Origin: Catillopecten margaritatus gill symbiont
GTDB taxonomy: Bacteria > Pseudomonadota > Gammaproteobacteria > PS1 > Pseudothioglobaceae
DNA length: 64,000 nt
Assembly (NCBI GenBank): GCA_037956075.1
Contig: CP138327.1
Span: 682,001 to 746,000, forward strand
Reading direction: 5' to 3'
In this document: positions 45,003 through 53,690 of the stretch, piece after piece
How positions within the stretch are numbered: position 1 is the stretch's first letter
How the letters are laid out: every line of letters starts with the position of its first letter
Made by a program: the position numbers and the translations under genes
The notes under the pieces: generated by a model
Seen by the model: only the letters and a program-made list of their open reading frames with translations
Databases searched by the model: none
What the model was told of the DNA's origin: nothing

Positions 45003-46430
45003 ATGAATATCAAACAACTATTACAAAACATCACCCCTACCGAATTTGATTTTTCCGTAGAAGGTCTTTGTCTCAACGCCCAACAAGTTCAAAATGGTGA
45101 CCTTTTCATCGCCTTACAAGGAAAAACAACCCATGGCTCTGACTACATTGACCAAGCAATTGACAAAGGCTGTGTCTGCGTTTTAGTTGATTCAAAAGAC
45201 ATCGAATGCAGCGTCCCAACCATCCGCATTGACCACTTAGTCCAACACCTACAAACCTTGGCAAATACCTTTTATCACGACGCAAAATCCGTCCAAGTCA
45301 TCGGCATCACTGGCACTAATGGTAAAACTTCAGTCGCCTGTTTCGTCTCACAATTATTAACGATGTTAGACAAAAAAAACGGACTTATCGGCACCCTTGG
45401 CATCAGCAATTCCGAGCAAAATTCCAGCCAAACCACCCCCGATATTCTCACTTTGTATCGCACCTTAGATGGCTACAAAAAAGACGGCATCAACACAGCA
45501 GTTTTGGAAGTCTCATCACACGGCATCGAACAAAACCGCATTGCTGGGCTCAACATTACCCACGCCGTTTTCACTAATCTCACCCAAGACCATTTAGATT
45601 ATCACCAAGATTTAACCACCTACCAAAAAGTCAAAGAACAATTATTCGCACTACCCAGTGTGCAATCTGTGGTTTTGAACAAAGACGACGCCCATTATTC
45701 TGATTTTAAAACCGCTTCAAAAGGCAAAAAAATCGTCGATTACAGTTTGGAAAGTTTTACCGATATAAAAACCACCGAACAAGGATTTTTAACCACCCTA
45801 AATAACTATGTTTTTGAAATTCCATTTTTAGGAAAATTCAATCTATCCAATGTTTTAGCCTCTTTCAACATCCTAAAAACCCTCGGTTTCAGCGATGAAA
45901 AAGTCATTCCTTTACTGCATAAACTCACCCAACCCCCAGGCAGAATGCAGAAAAACCCAGAAAAATTAATATGGATAGACTACGCTCACACCCCTGACGC
46001 ACTAGAAAACGCCATCACCACCCTAAAAAACCATTACCCAGAACACACCATCCGCATCATCTTCGGCTGCGGTGGCAACCGCGACCAAGGCAAACGCAGT
46101 AAAATGGGCAAAATCGCCTCCAAACTCGCTGACACCCTTATCCTCACCAACGACAACCCTCGAAACGAAGACCCACGCACCATCATCGACGACATCCTCA
46201 ACGGCATCGACGACAGTTACCCAGTCGATATTACTGAAGACCGCCAACTCGCCATTGAAGGTGCCGTTATCACCCTCGGCGAAGAAGAATGTTTACTCAT
46301 CGCCGGCAAAGGTCACGAAACCACTCAAACCTTCAAAAACCAAACTGTAGAATCCAACGACAACGACATCGTCCTTGCTGCTATTATTGAAGGTGCAAGA
46401 TTAAAAAAGATTAAAAACAGACAGGGCTAG
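45003..46430 (+). CDS. murE: UDP-MurNAc-tripeptide synthetase (meso-DAP-adding) MurE
   Basis: 475 residues. It adds meso-diaminopimelate to UDP-MurNAc-L-Ala-D-Glu. Seen: ATP-binding GITGTNGKTSVA near residue 101, TTPDILTLYR near 144, EVSSHGIEQNR near 170, the carbamoylated-lysine region, and DNPRNEDP near residue 383, the DNPR motif that specifies meso-DAP. It was originally followed by murF after an 11-bp gap, now separated by a miniature element. Confidence 0.95.
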   Translation: MNIKQLLQNITPTEFDFSVEGLCLNAQQVQNGDLFIALQGKTTHGSDYIDQAIDKGCVCVLVDSKDIECSVPTIRIDHLVQHLQTLANTFYHDAKSVQVIGITGTNGKTSVACFVSQLLTMLDKKNGLIGTLGISNSEQNSSQTTPDILTLYRTLDGYKKDGINTAVLEVSSHGIEQNRIAGLNITHAVFTNLTQDHLDYHQDLTTYQKVKEQLFALPSVQSVVLNKDDAHYSDFKTASKGKKIVDYSLESFTDIKTTEQGFLTTLNNYVFEIPFLGKFNLSNVLASFNILKTLGFSDEKVIPLLHKLTQPPGRMQKNPEKLIWIDYAHTPDALENAITTLKNHYPEHTIRIIFGCGGNRDQGKRSKMGKIASKLADTLILTNDNPRNEDPRTIIDDILNGIDDSYPVDITEDRQLAIEGAVITLGEEECLLIAGKGHETTQTFKNQTVESNDNDIVLAAIIEGARLKKIKNRQG

Positions 46431-46435
46431 TAAAA

Positions 46436-46596
46436 GAGACCTTTGCATAAATATGAATAATCATCAAAATACCACTTTTCATCAAATTAAAAACTTTTTA
46501 AAAACACCCTTAGCCCTGCTAGGAGTGGATTTAAAAAATTCCCAATTTAATAAAACCTGTCATTTTGCTAATCATTCCTATTTATGCAAAGGTCTC
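46436..46596. mobile_element. Miniature inverted-repeat element, family A, copy 2, between murE and murF
   Basis: 161 bp, the same family and length as copy 1 but in opposite orientation, with identical ends (GAGACCTTTGCATAAATA and complement). Flanked by a perfect 5-bp repeat TAAAA (46431-46435 and 46597-46601). It entered the spacer between the murE stop and the murF start, ending 10 bp before the murF ATG. The high similarity to copy 1 suggests recent spread. Confidence 0.85.
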
Positions 46597-46606
46597 TAAA
46601 AGAATA

Positions 46607-47851
46607 ATGTTCTCCTCTACCACTTATGCCCTTGCCAAAATTTTAAAAACGAATTGCGCTGTTAATGTGGCATTTTCTGGGGTTTGCACAGATACACGAA
46701 AGCCGATGCAGGGGATGTTATTTGTGGCGTTGTCGGGGGATAATTTTGATGGGGCAGATTTTGCAGATAAGGCAGTAGAAATGGGGGCGGTTGCAATGGT
46801 TTCGACACATAACACTGAGGTGGATATTCCCACTTTGGTGGTGGAAAATACGGAAATTGCGTTACAACAAATTGCACAATGGCATTTAGAGAATATTAAG
46901 CCAAAGGTGGTGGCAATTACGGGGAGTAATGGCAAGACAACAACTAAAAATATGTTAGCAAATATTTTAAATTTGCGTGCGCCGACGCTGAAAACACAGG
47001 GTAATTTGAACAATCATTTGGGCGTGCCGATGACGCTGCTTGAACTGGAGGAGCAACACCAATATGCAGTGATTGAGATGGGGGCAAATCATTTGGGGGA
47101 AATTGCACGATTGCGTGAAATTGTGCGTCCCGATGTGGCTGTGGTGGTGAATACGCTGGATGCGCATATTGGAGAATTTGGTGGGTTTGATAATTTGGTA
47201 AAGGCGAAGGGTGAGATTTATTCGATAGATTCTAAGAATATTGTGAATGTAGAAACTGCTTTTAAAGGGAGTGTGAGTTTTGGCAATGGGGGGAATATTT
47301 TTGCCAGTCATATTGAGAATAATCGTTTTGATTTAAATATTTTTGATGAAAAAATAACGGTTACTTTGCAATTACTTGGCAGACATAATATTGATAATGC
47401 ATTGGCTGCAAGTGCTTGTGCAAGTGCGTTAGGTGTGGATATTAAGATGATTAAACAAGGATTGGAAAACACCGAAGCAGAACAAGGCAGATTAAACATT
47501 GTGCAACACGATAATTTCACGATTATTGATGACACTTACAACGCCAGCCCAAGTTCAAGTAAATATGCATTAGAAGTATTGAATGGGTTTATGGGTGAAA
47601 AAATCGCAGTGCTTGGGCAAATGGCAGAACTTGGTGATGAATCTGCTGCTTATCATCAGCAAATCGGTGATTTTGCAAAGTCATTAGAGATTGATTATTT
47701 ATACAGTTATCAGTCCGATTATGGCGTGCAAAATTTCAACAATGCAGATGAGCTGGTAGCAACACTTAAACAACACACAAATGCAACCCTTCTTTTTAAA
47801 GGTTCAAGAGTTGCAAAATTAGAACAAATTATCGAAAGATTATGCGTATAA
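46607..47851 (+). CDS. murF: UDP-MurNAc-tripeptide--D-Ala-D-Ala ligase MurF
   Basis: 414 residues from MFSSTTYALAKIL at 46607; an upstream ATG at 46565 lies within the miniature element and is rejected. It adds the D-Ala-D-Ala dipeptide to complete the UDP-MurNAc pentapeptide. Seen: GVCTDTRKPMQGMLFVAL near residue 22, ITGSNGKTTTKNML near 104, EMGANHLGEI near 154, and DDTYNASPSS near 308. Only a weak AAAAGAA precedes the ATG. mraY is not the next gene, so the dcw cluster is broken up here. Confidence 0.94.
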   Translation: MFSSTTYALAKILKTNCAVNVAFSGVCTDTRKPMQGMLFVALSGDNFDGADFADKAVEMGAVAMVSTHNTEVDIPTLVVENTEIALQQIAQWHLENIKPKVVAITGSNGKTTTKNMLANILNLRAPTLKTQGNLNNHLGVPMTLLELEEQHQYAVIEMGANHLGEIARLREIVRPDVAVVVNTLDAHIGEFGGFDNLVKAKGEIYSIDSKNIVNVETAFKGSVSFGNGGNIFASHIENNRFDLNIFDEKITVTLQLLGRHNIDNALAASACASALGVDIKMIKQGLENTEAEQGRLNIVQHDNFTIIDDTYNASPSSSKYALEVLNGFMGEKIAVLGQMAELGDESAAYHQQIGDFAKSLEIDYLYSYQSDYGVQNFNNADELVATLKQHTNATLLFKGSRVAKLEQIIERLCV

Positions 47852-47872
47852 TTTCCCACTTTGTGAAAAGTA

Positions 47873-48094
47873 GCAGTTTACACCTATAGCAATTTTTGTT
47901 TGAAGGTGTAAAATACAAAGTGTTTTTCAACAAGCGGTATTCCATATACGCCAGTTGGAAAATAACGCAGTAGTTTGCGTCCTATAACAATTTTTGTTTG
48001 AAGGCGTAAAATACAAGGCATTTTTTAATAGGCAGTATTCCATATACGCCAGTTGAAAAATAACGCAGTAGTTTGCGCCTTCAAGCAAAAATTT
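47873..48094. repeat. Tandem repeat of about 98 bp (two copies plus a partial) before tRNA-Arg
   Basis: Units begin at 47873, 47970 and 48068 (partial). Shared blocks include AATTTTTGTTTGAAGG, GGTATTCCATATACGCCAGT (with G/A variation) and AATAACGCAGTAGTTTGCG. The block AATTTTTGTTTGAAGGCG is repeated in inverted form at 48077-48094 region as CGCCTTCAAGCAAAAATT, so a unit could fold as a long hairpin. The third, partial unit runs right up to the tRNA 5' end. No ORF. Confidence 0.75.
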
Positions 48095-48171
48095 GCGCCC
48101 GTGGCTCAACTGGATAGAGTACTCGGCTACGAACCGAGCGGTTGCTGGTTCGACTCCAGCCGGGCGCACCA
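48095..48171 (+). tRNA. tRNA-Arg (anticodon ACG)
   Basis: 77 nt including an encoded CCA end. Acceptor stem GCGCCCG/CGGGCGC; D-loop CTCAACTGGATAGAG; anticodon stem CTCGG/CCGAG with loop CTACGAA (anticodon ACG, A34 expected to become inosine); TTCGACTC T-loop. Followed by a hairpin terminator at 48180. Confidence 0.97.
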
Positions 48172-48179
48172 TATTTTTT

Positions 48180-48209
48180 AAAACCCTTGCAAATATGCAG
48201 GGGTTTTTT
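48180..48209 (+). terminator. Rho-independent terminator after tRNA-Arg
   Basis: Stem AAAACCCTTGCA / TGCAGGGGTTTT (one wobble) with an AATA loop, followed by a T run. It separates the tRNA from pgsA. Confidence 0.8.
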
Positions 48210-48228
48210 GTTTATACTGTTTTACTTT

Positions 48229-48813
48229 ATGATGACAATACCGAACATTTTAACTTTATCAAGAATTGCGCTCATCCCGTTGTTCGTAGTATTGTATTAT
48301 TTGCAACCCGCTTATAGCGAAACGCCAATTTTTACTTGGATAAATTTTGCAGTTACTGGCGTTTACGCAACCATCAGCACGACGGATTATTTAGACGGCT
48401 ACCTTGCTCGAAAACTCAATATGACTTCAAAGTTAGGGGCTTTTTTAGACCCTGTTGCGGATAAATTAATGGTATCAACGGCATTGGTGTTATTGGTTGA
48501 TTATTACCCAAGCGACACCCATTGGTATATTGGTGTTTGCGCATTGATTATTATTTCTAGGGAAATTTTGGTATCGGCACTTAGGGAGTGGATGGGAACA
48601 ATTGGTCAACGATCAACGATTAATGTGTCTTTTGTTGGCAAGGTCAAAACCTTCGTGCAAATCTTTGCGATTCTATTTTTACTCTATCAACAACCGTTTT
48701 TTGGTTTACCGAGTTTCGAGATTGGTGTCACTTTGCTAGTGGTCGCTACTTTGTTGACTTTGTACTCTGGATTTATTTATTTAAAAGAAGGTATAAAAAC
48801 CTTCAAATCGTAA
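48229..48813 (+). CDS. pgsA: CDP-diacylglycerol--glycerol-3-phosphate 3-phosphatidyltransferase
   Basis: 194 residues from MMTIPNILTLSRI; longer in-frame starts run into the tRNA and terminator and are rejected. An ATG three bases on is equally possible. CDP-alcohol phosphotransferase motif D-x2-DG-x2-AR-x8-G-x3-D-x3-D is seen as TDYLDGYLARKLNMTSKLGAFLDPVADKL near residue 60 on. It makes phosphatidylglycerol phosphate in the inner membrane. A TATACT (48213-48218) is 10 bp before the ATG. pgsA-tRNA-Gly-tRNA-Cys matches the E. coli pgsA-glyW-cysT order. Confidence 0.93.
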   Translation: MMTIPNILTLSRIALIPLFVVLYYLQPAYSETPIFTWINFAVTGVYATISTTDYLDGYLARKLNMTSKLGAFLDPVADKLMVSTALVLLVDYYPSDTHWYIGVCALIIISREILVSALREWMGTIGQRSTINVSFVGKVKTFVQIFAILFLLYQQPFFGLPSFEIGVTLLVVATLLTLYSGFIYLKEGIKTFKS

Positions 48814-48841
48814 TTAAAACACATTATAATATGTCGCTTAT

Positions 48842-48917
48842 GCGGGAATAGCTCAGCTGGTAGAGCATCACGTTGCCAACGTGAATGTCGCGAGTTCGAA
48901 TCTCGTTTCCCGCTCCA
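48842..48917 (+). tRNA. tRNA-Gly (anticodon GCC)
   Basis: 76 nt with encoded CCA. Acceptor GCGGGAA pairs with TTCCCGC; anticodon stem CACGT/ACGTG with loop TGCCA containing GCC; TTCGAATC T-loop. Lies 28 bp after pgsA. Confidence 0.97.
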
Positions 48918-48922
48918 AATTT

Positions 48923-48949
48923 AAAAGCCTGTGAGAACAGGCTTTTTTT
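48923..48949 (+). terminator. Hairpin terminator between tRNA-Gly and tRNA-Cys
   Basis: Stem AAAAGCCTG / CAGGCTTTT with TGAGAA loop, followed by more T. It suggests at least part of the transcription stops before tRNA-Cys. Confidence 0.75.
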
Positions 48950-48973
48950 ATAATCGCTTTATTTGTAAACCTT

Positions 48974-49047
48974 GGCCGGATAGCAAAGCGGTTATGCAGG
49001 GGCCTGCAAAGCCTTATAGACCAGTTCGACTCTGGTTCCGGCCTCCA
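48974..49047 (+). tRNA. tRNA-Cys (anticodon GCA)
   Basis: 74 nt with encoded CCA. Acceptor GGCCGGA / TCCGGCC; anticodon loop CTGCAAA (GCA); TTCGACTC T-loop; the small variable loop and D arm AGCAAAGCGGTTATGC are typical of tRNA-Cys. Confidence 0.96.
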
Positions 49048-49060
49048 TATTGAGTGCAAT

Positions 49061-49088
49061 AAAAAGCCCGACTATTGTCGGGCTTTTT
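49061..49088 (+). terminator. Rho-independent terminator after tRNA-Cys
   Basis: Perfect 12-bp stem AAAAAGCCCGAC / GTCGGGCTTTTT with TATT loop. Strong and bidirectional by symmetry. Confidence 0.88.
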
Positions 49089-49111
49089 ATTGTTTGTAGA
49101 TTTTATCTCAA

Positions 49112-49274
49112 GAGACTCCTGCATTGGGTATGGATACCGGATAAAAGTTAAATTTTATTCAGTTGGTAATTTTTACAAAGCCAGTCCTAGCAGGGTTAAT
49201 ACAGGTTTTGTAAAAGTTATCAAATGGATGAAAGTTGGCTTTTAGGCGGTATTCATACCCAATGCAGGGGTCTC
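49112..49274. mobile_element. Miniature inverted-repeat element, family A, diverged copy 3
   Basis: 163 bp with ends GAGACTCCTGCATTGGGTAT and its near-complement (GAGACCCCTGCATTGGGTAT on the other strand). It folds on itself along its length and keeps the central CCTAGCAGGGTTAA, which corresponds to CCTAGCAAGGCTAA in copy 1. Flanks CTCAA (49107-49111) and CTTAA (49275-49279) look like a 5-bp duplication with one mutation. An older or different subfamily than copies 1 and 2. Confidence 0.75.
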
Positions 49275-49327
49275 CTTAAATGATGCGACTAGGATGTTTT
49301 CTTAAATCAGAAATATTACTGTCTGCA

Positions 49328-49341
49328 CCCTAATCCAAAAA
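49328..49341 (+). repeat. Short match to family B element end
   Basis: CCCTAATCCAAAAA is identical to the first 14 bases of the family B right end, but the similarity stops there and no partner end is near. It may be a relic or a chance match. Confidence 0.3.
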
Positions 49342-49364
49342 CCTGCATATATTCATACTCTTTA

Positions 49365-50570
49365 TTATTTTAAAGCCTTTAAACGCAAACGCAAAGCGTT
49401 CAATTTAATAAACCCTGCTGCATCTTTTTGGTCATACGCACCTTGGTCGTCTTCAAAGGTTGCAATTTTTTCGCTGAAAAGTGAGTTATCGGATTTTCTG
49501 CCAACGACGATAACATTGCCTTTATAAAATTTAAGGCGAACGGTGCCATTGACAACCGACTGTGTTTGGTCAATGGCAGCTTGTAGCATTTCTCGTTCGG
49601 CGGCGAACCAAAAACCGTTATAGACCATTTTGGCGTATTTTGGCATAAGTTCATCTTTAAGATGTGCGGCTTCTCTATCAAGCGTCAGACTTTCCATTGC
49701 ACGGTGTGCTTTTAGCATCACTGTGCCAGCTGGCGTTTCATAACAGCCACGGGATTTCATACCGACGAAGCGGTTTTCAACGATGTCATCACGACCGATA
49801 CCGTGCGCACCTGCGCGTTCGTTTAAATCTTCCATCACTGTTGCAGGACTCATCGCTGTACCGTTGATAGCAATGATATCGCCTTTTTCATAAGTGAGTT
49901 CTACATATTCGGCTTTGTCAGGGGCATTTTCTGGGGAAACGGTCCAGCGCCACATATCATCTTCTGGCTCTACCCAAGGGTCTTCCAAAATATCGCCCTC
50001 ATAAGAAATATGCAATAAATTTGCATCCATTGAATAAGGCGATTTTTTATCTTGTTTTTGGTAATCAATTTCGATACCATGCTCTTCAGCGTATGCCATT
50101 AACGACTCACGAGAGGATAAATCCCACTCACGCCACGGGGCAATGACTTGAATATCGGCATCTAATGCATAGGCATTTAACTCAAAACGCACTTGGTCAT
50201 TACCTTTGCCTGTGGCGCCATGACTAATAGCATCAGCACCAACTTCATTGGCAATTTCTACCAATCTTTTAGAAATTAAAGGACGGGCAATCGAGGTGCC
50301 GAGTAAATATTCACCTTCATAAATTGCATTGGCACGAAACATCGGGAAGACAAAATCACGAGCAAATTCTTCACGCAAATCTTCGATATGAATGTCGTTA
50401 ACACCTGCTGCTTTTGCCTTGGCGCGGGCAGGTTCGACTTCTTCGCCCTGCCCAATATCGGCGGTGAAAGTAACGACTTCACATTGATAAGTATCCTGCA
50501 ACCATTTAACAATAATACTGGTGTCTAATCCGCCTGAATAGGCTAATACTACTTTTTTTATTTCGCTCAT
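49365..50570 (-). CDS. argG: Argininosuccinate synthase
   Basis: 401 residues. ATP-dependent condensation of citrulline with aspartate in arginine synthesis. Seen: [18 protein letters not shown] at the start (PP-loop), [12 protein letters not shown] near residue 88, [16 protein letters not shown] near 114, and the conserved [17 protein letters not shown] near 263. Followed on the same strand, upstream side, by the DUF2914 gene with a 3-bp gap. Confidence 0.97.
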   Translation of the reverse strand: MSEIKKVVLAYSGGLDTSIIVKWLQDTYQCEVVTFTADIGQGEEVEPARAKAKAAGVNDIHIEDLREEFARDFVFPMFRANAIYEGEYLLGTSIARPLISKRLVEIANEVGADAISHGATGKGNDQVRFELNAYALDADIQVIAPWREWDLSSRESLMAYAEEHGIEIDYQKQDKKSPYSMDANLLHISYEGDILEDPWVEPEDDMWRWTVSPENAPDKAEYVELTYEKGDIIAINGTAMSPATVMEDLNERAGAHGIGRDDIVENRFVGMKSRGCYETPAGTVMLKAHRAMESLTLDREAAHLKDELMPKYAKMVYNGFWFAAEREMLQAAIDQTQSVVNGTVRLKFYKGNVIVVGRKSDNSLFSEKIATFEDDQGAYDQKDAAGFIKLNALRLRLKALK

Positions 50571-50573
50571 TTT

Positions 50574-50954
50574 CTATCCTTTATATAAAAATGTTTTTGT
50601 TAATAATACTTGTCCACTTTGATTTAACACCTCGACTTTCCATTCACCTGTCCAAGTGTGCCAAAGGTTTTTGCTTGACCAAACACGCCATCTGTTACCT
50701 TTGATGTCAAAACTAATTTCAGCTTTTACCTTGTCTTTATAGGTCCAACGATGGGTGATTTTGTCACCTTTCAAATTACGAATATTGGTGAAAAAATACA
50801 CCTTTCTCAGTGAATTATCCGCCTCTGTTAATATTTGAACAGGCACTCTATTTTCAACTGACTGTGCAAAGACAGCATTTGAAATATTTTGATGTGGCCA
50901 GCCTGCAAACGCTTGAGTGGTTAGTAACAAGGTTAATAATAATATTTTTTTCAT
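50574..50954 (-). CDS. DUF2914-domain secreted protein
   Basis: 126 residues with a signal peptide (MKKILLLTLLLTTQAFA). The rest is a beta-rich DUF2914 domain: NSLRKVYFFTNIRNLKGDKI, THRWTYKDKVKAEISF and WHTWTGEWKVEVLNQSGQVL. This extracytoplasmic domain has no known function. argG begins 3 bp after its stop, so the two are probably co-transcribed. Confidence 0.75.
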   Translation of the reverse strand: MKKILLLTLLLTTQAFAGWPHQNISNAVFAQSVENRVPVQILTEADNSLRKVYFFTNIRNLKGDKITHRWTYKDKVKAEISFDIKGNRWRVWSSKNLWHTWTGEWKVEVLNQSGQVLLTKTFLYKG

Positions 50955-50999
50955 TGTTTATCCTCCAAAATAATTGGGTAAATTTTAACAGAATTTCTT

Positions 51000-51440
51000 T
51001 TAATCCACCCAAGTAATGACATGCTTATAAATATCTTTTTCAGCAACTTCATCATCGCTAAAAGTCCTACCACGCACAGAAATTCCCGCCAAATGCACTG
51101 AATCTGCATTGCCACTAATCAATGGGTGCCAATCAAATAAGGGCTTGCCTTCGGACAATAATCGGTAGGCACAAGTGGATGGCAACCAATTAAATTTTTT
51201 GCCCCAATCGGGATAAATGGTCAAGCAATCGGGTACAAAAGATTGGCGCATTTCATAATGGGGGCATTGACAAGTTTCTTCATCAAGGTATTGACAAGCA
51301 ACATCGGTGAAGTAAATTTCATCGGTATCTTCGTCTTCAATCTTGTGCAAACAACAACGACCACAACTGTCACACAAGGACTCCCACTGTGTGCGTGTCA
51401 TTTCTTCAAGAGTAAGTTGTTGCCAAAATTCACTTTGCAT
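51000..51440 (-). CDS. ycgN: YcgN-family cysteine-cluster protein (UPF0260)
   Basis: 146 residues, matching E. coli YcgN (about 150). Conserved features: SLCDSCGRCCLHKIEDEDTD with a C-x2-C-x2-CC cluster near residue 22, a second group DEETCQCPHY, PDCLTIYPDW, and LPSTCAYRLLSEGKPLFDWHPL. The cysteines probably bind metal or an Fe-S cluster; function unknown. It overlaps the upstream Sel1 gene by 11 bp. Confidence 0.88.
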   Translation of the reverse strand: MQSEFWQQLTLEEMTRTQWESLCDSCGRCCLHKIEDEDTDEIYFTDVACQYLDEETCQCPHYEMRQSFVPDCLTIYPDWGKKFNWLPSTCAYRLLSEGKPLFDWHPLISGNADSVHLAGISVRGRTFSDDEVAEKDIYKHVITWVD

Positions 51441-52215
51441 TTTTATCCTTCAAAGTTTTGCTATTTTCCAATAACGATGCGCTAATTTCTTCCAAACTGA
51501 CGATGGGTTTTTCTTGTTTTGATAAATACGATTGTGCTTTTTCAAACCCTTGTATGGCAGATTTTTGATACATTAATAACGCCTGTTCTGGTTTTTTTAT
51601 GCGTTCAAAAAAGTTGGCTAAATGATATTGTGCCTCAGCATTTTTAGAGTGAATAGCGGCCTTTTCATACCAATGTTGTGCTTTGTTCAAATCTTGATGC
51701 GTATCATATAAACGCGCCAAATCCAATTGTGCTGGCATAAATCCCAACTTCGCCGCCCTTTCATACCAATATTTTGCCTCATCAATATTCTGCCCACGCA
51801 TATATATTTTTGCCAATTTATATTGTGCCTTAATCAAATCCTGTTGCCCCGCTTTTTCATACCAAAAGACCGCCTGACTCATATCTTGCACCGTACCAAC
51901 ACCCTGCTCGTAAAACTCAGCCAACTTTAATTGTGCAGATGGATAGCCTGATTCAGCGACTTGCACATACCAATAAAAAGCCAATTTCACATCTCGATTA
52001 GTATTAATGCCATGATGATACATATTTGCCAGACTGAACTGCGACCGTGCATCACCCTGTTTGGCATTTTTTTTCAATTGCGTTAGCAATTCTCTCGCCG
52101 ATAACGCCCGCTCAACGCCGAATTTTTGCTTGACGGTATTATGTGTATCCTTAGACTGCAACAGTTGCAATGCCTGCACATTTAAACTCAATAGCAATAA
52201 TAATAAAAATCTCAT
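51430..52215 (-). CDS. Sel1/TPR-repeat periplasmic protein
   Basis: 261 residues with an N-terminal signal peptide (MRFLLLLLLSLNVQA). About five Sel1 repeats follow, for example FSLANMYHHGINTNRD, LKLAEFYEQGVGTVQD and YKLAKIYMRGQNIDE. It would be an exported adaptor protein; partners unknown. The ycgN start is within its last codons, and epmA ends 5 bp upstream. Confidence 0.75.
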   Translation of the reverse strand: MRFLLLLLLSLNVQALQLLQSKDTHNTVKQKFGVERALSARELLTQLKKNAKQGDARSQFSLANMYHHGINTNRDVKLAFYWYVQVAESGYPSAQLKLAEFYEQGVGTVQDMSQAVFWYEKAGQQDLIKAQYKLAKIYMRGQNIDEAKYWYERAAKLGFMPAQLDLARLYDTHQDLNKAQHWYEKAAIHSKNAEAQYHLANFFERIKKPEQALLMYQKSAIQGFEKAQSYLSKQEKPIVSLEEISASLLENSKTLKDKNAK

Positions 52216-52220
52216 AATAC

Positions 52221-53096
52221 TTATTTTACCGATAATAATCGCTCAATGCCAATGGACACACCTGAGCATTGTGGCAACGGATTTTTAAGCGTTGATAAAA
52301 AATCTTGGTCTAATTCAACCGCCACTTTGTCTAAAACAACTCGTTTGGTAATCTCACTTTTAAAACGCTTTTGATAGTCATCCGCATTTTGTAATTCGTC
52401 ATAACCATTCGCAACTTCAACACCCTTGATATATAACTCAAATCGTAATGCAACATCACCCTCCACTCGTGCCAAAGCTGATTGACAAGCGGGATAATCG
52501 TGAATAAAACACGCATCTAATTTTGCCAATTCTGGCTCAATGAGATGAGTAAATAATAAAATTTGCAAGTCTTCAATCCATTCAAAATCGGTGCATAAAC
52601 TGTGTTTTTTGGCAATCTTTTTTAATGCGTTAAAATCGGTGTCTAAAATATCAATATCGGCAAATTTAATAAATGCCTGCTCATAAGACAACAACGATAT
52701 ATCACCTTGAAAACCCAAGTATCGCAACAATTCGACAATCTCATTCATCAGTGCAAGGTTGTCAAAACCAAGGCGATAGTATTCCAACATTGTAAATTCG
52801 TTGAAGTTTTGACTGCCTTGCTCATTATCACGAAACACCGAACAAATCTGATAAATATCACCACTGCCATTTGCCAGTAGTTTTTTCATTTCCAACTCGG
52901 GAGAAGTGTGCAGATATTTGAGTTGTGGCTGAATATCTTGATTGACTTGCGTAGTAATGCTGTCAATATAAACATCAGTAATGGGGTTGTTTAAAAGTTG
53001 CGAAGTTTGTACCTCAACGACATTTCTTTCGGAGAAAAATTGTCGGATTTGACTGATAAATAAACTGCGTTTTTTAAGTGCGTCCCGCATACTCAT
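52221..53096 (-). CDS. epmA: EF-P--(R)-beta-lysine ligase EpmA (PoxA/GenX)
   Basis: About 291 residues from [13 protein letters not shown]; an ATG at 53111 is possible. It is a truncated class II lysyl-tRNA synthetase lacking the anticodon-binding domain, which attaches beta-lysine to EF-P. Seen: class II motif 1 region [13 protein letters not shown], motif 2 ([40 protein letters not shown]) and motif 3 ([17 protein letters not shown]). It overlaps efp by more than 20 bp, tying the modifier to its substrate. EpmB is not in the window. Confidence 0.9.
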   Translation of the reverse strand: MSMRDALKKRSLFISQIRQFFSERNVVEVQTSQLLNNPITDVYIDSITTQVNQDIQPQLKYLHTSPELEMKKLLANGSGDIYQICSVFRDNEQGSQNFNEFTMLEYYRLGFDNLALMNEIVELLRYLGFQGDISLLSYEQAFIKFADIDILDTDFNALKKIAKKHSLCTDFEWIEDLQILLFTHLIEPELAKLDACFIHDYPACQSALARVEGDVALRFELYIKGVEVANGYDELQNADDYQKRFKSEITKRVVLDKVAVELDQDFLSTLKNPLPQCSGVSIGIERLLSVK

Positions 53097-53637
53097 TCGT
53101 GCGTGTATCAACCTTCACTTTTTCACCAATGCTGATAAATAACGGCACCTGCACCACCGCACCCGTGTTCATTGTCGCTGGTTTTCCACCCGTACCAGCC
53201 GTATCGCCTTTGAGTCCAGGGTCAGTATCCACCACTTCTAACATCACATGGTTTGGTGGTGTAACCGAAATCGGATTATCATTCCAAAGCGTCACCACGC
53301 ACATATCCTGCTCAACCAAATATTTCACCGCATCGCCCATCCCTGTCTCGCTCAGCGTATATTGTTCAAAGGTTTTAGGGTCCATAAAACTATACCCATC
53401 ACCGTCATTATACAAATATTGCATATCCGTTTCCATCACATCCGCCCCTTCCACAGACTCACCCGATTTAAAAGTTTTTTCTAAAGTTTTACCCGTGATT
53501 AAATCTTTGAGTTTGACTTTATTCGACGCCTGCCCTTTACCAGGTTTGCGAATTTCGTTATTGATGATTGAACAAGGATTGCCATCCAAGATAAGTTTTA
53601 AGCCGTTTTTGAATTGACTGGTAGAATAAGTTGCCAT
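53074..53637 (-). CDS. efp: Elongation factor P
   Basis: 187 residues. EF-P relieves ribosome stalling at polyproline. The loop KPGKGQAS near residue 31 carries the lysine that EpmA modifies, and the C-terminal domains show the usual [19 protein letters not shown] signature. The adjacent epmA supports lysine-type modification. It is divergent from sucC with 53 bp between starts. Confidence 0.96.
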   Translation of the reverse strand: MATYSTSQFKNGLKLILDGNPCSIINNEIRKPGKGQASNKVKLKDLITGKTLEKTFKSGESVEGADVMETDMQYLYNDGDGYSFMDPKTFEQYTLSETGMGDAVKYLVEQDMCVVTLWNDNPISVTPPNHVMLEVVDTDPGLKGDTAGTGGKPATMNTGAVVQVPLFISIGEKVKVDTRTNEYAGRT

Positions 53638-53690
53638 TTTTTTAATGTATTAAGTGTAAAATTTAGTCATCTTATTTTACGCACTTTTTC

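Noticed and set aside
46565..46606. Upstream in-frame start extending murF
   Set aside because: It lies within the miniature element and adds residues unrelated to MurF.
47927..48172. Open frame on the minus strand across the tRNA-Arg gene
   Set aside because: It is the antisense of a tRNA plus tandem repeats; the apparent protein (GVEPATARFVAEYSIQLSHG) is a well-known false translation of tRNA antisense.
48142..48228. Longer pgsA start
   Set aside because: It would overlap the tRNA-Arg gene and its terminator.
48868..49059. Open frame on the minus strand across tRNA-Gly and tRNA-Cys
   Set aside because: Antisense of two tRNA genes, not coding.
53078..53617. 179-codon open frame opposite efp
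   Set aside because: Shadow frame of a certain gene, with no family resemblance.
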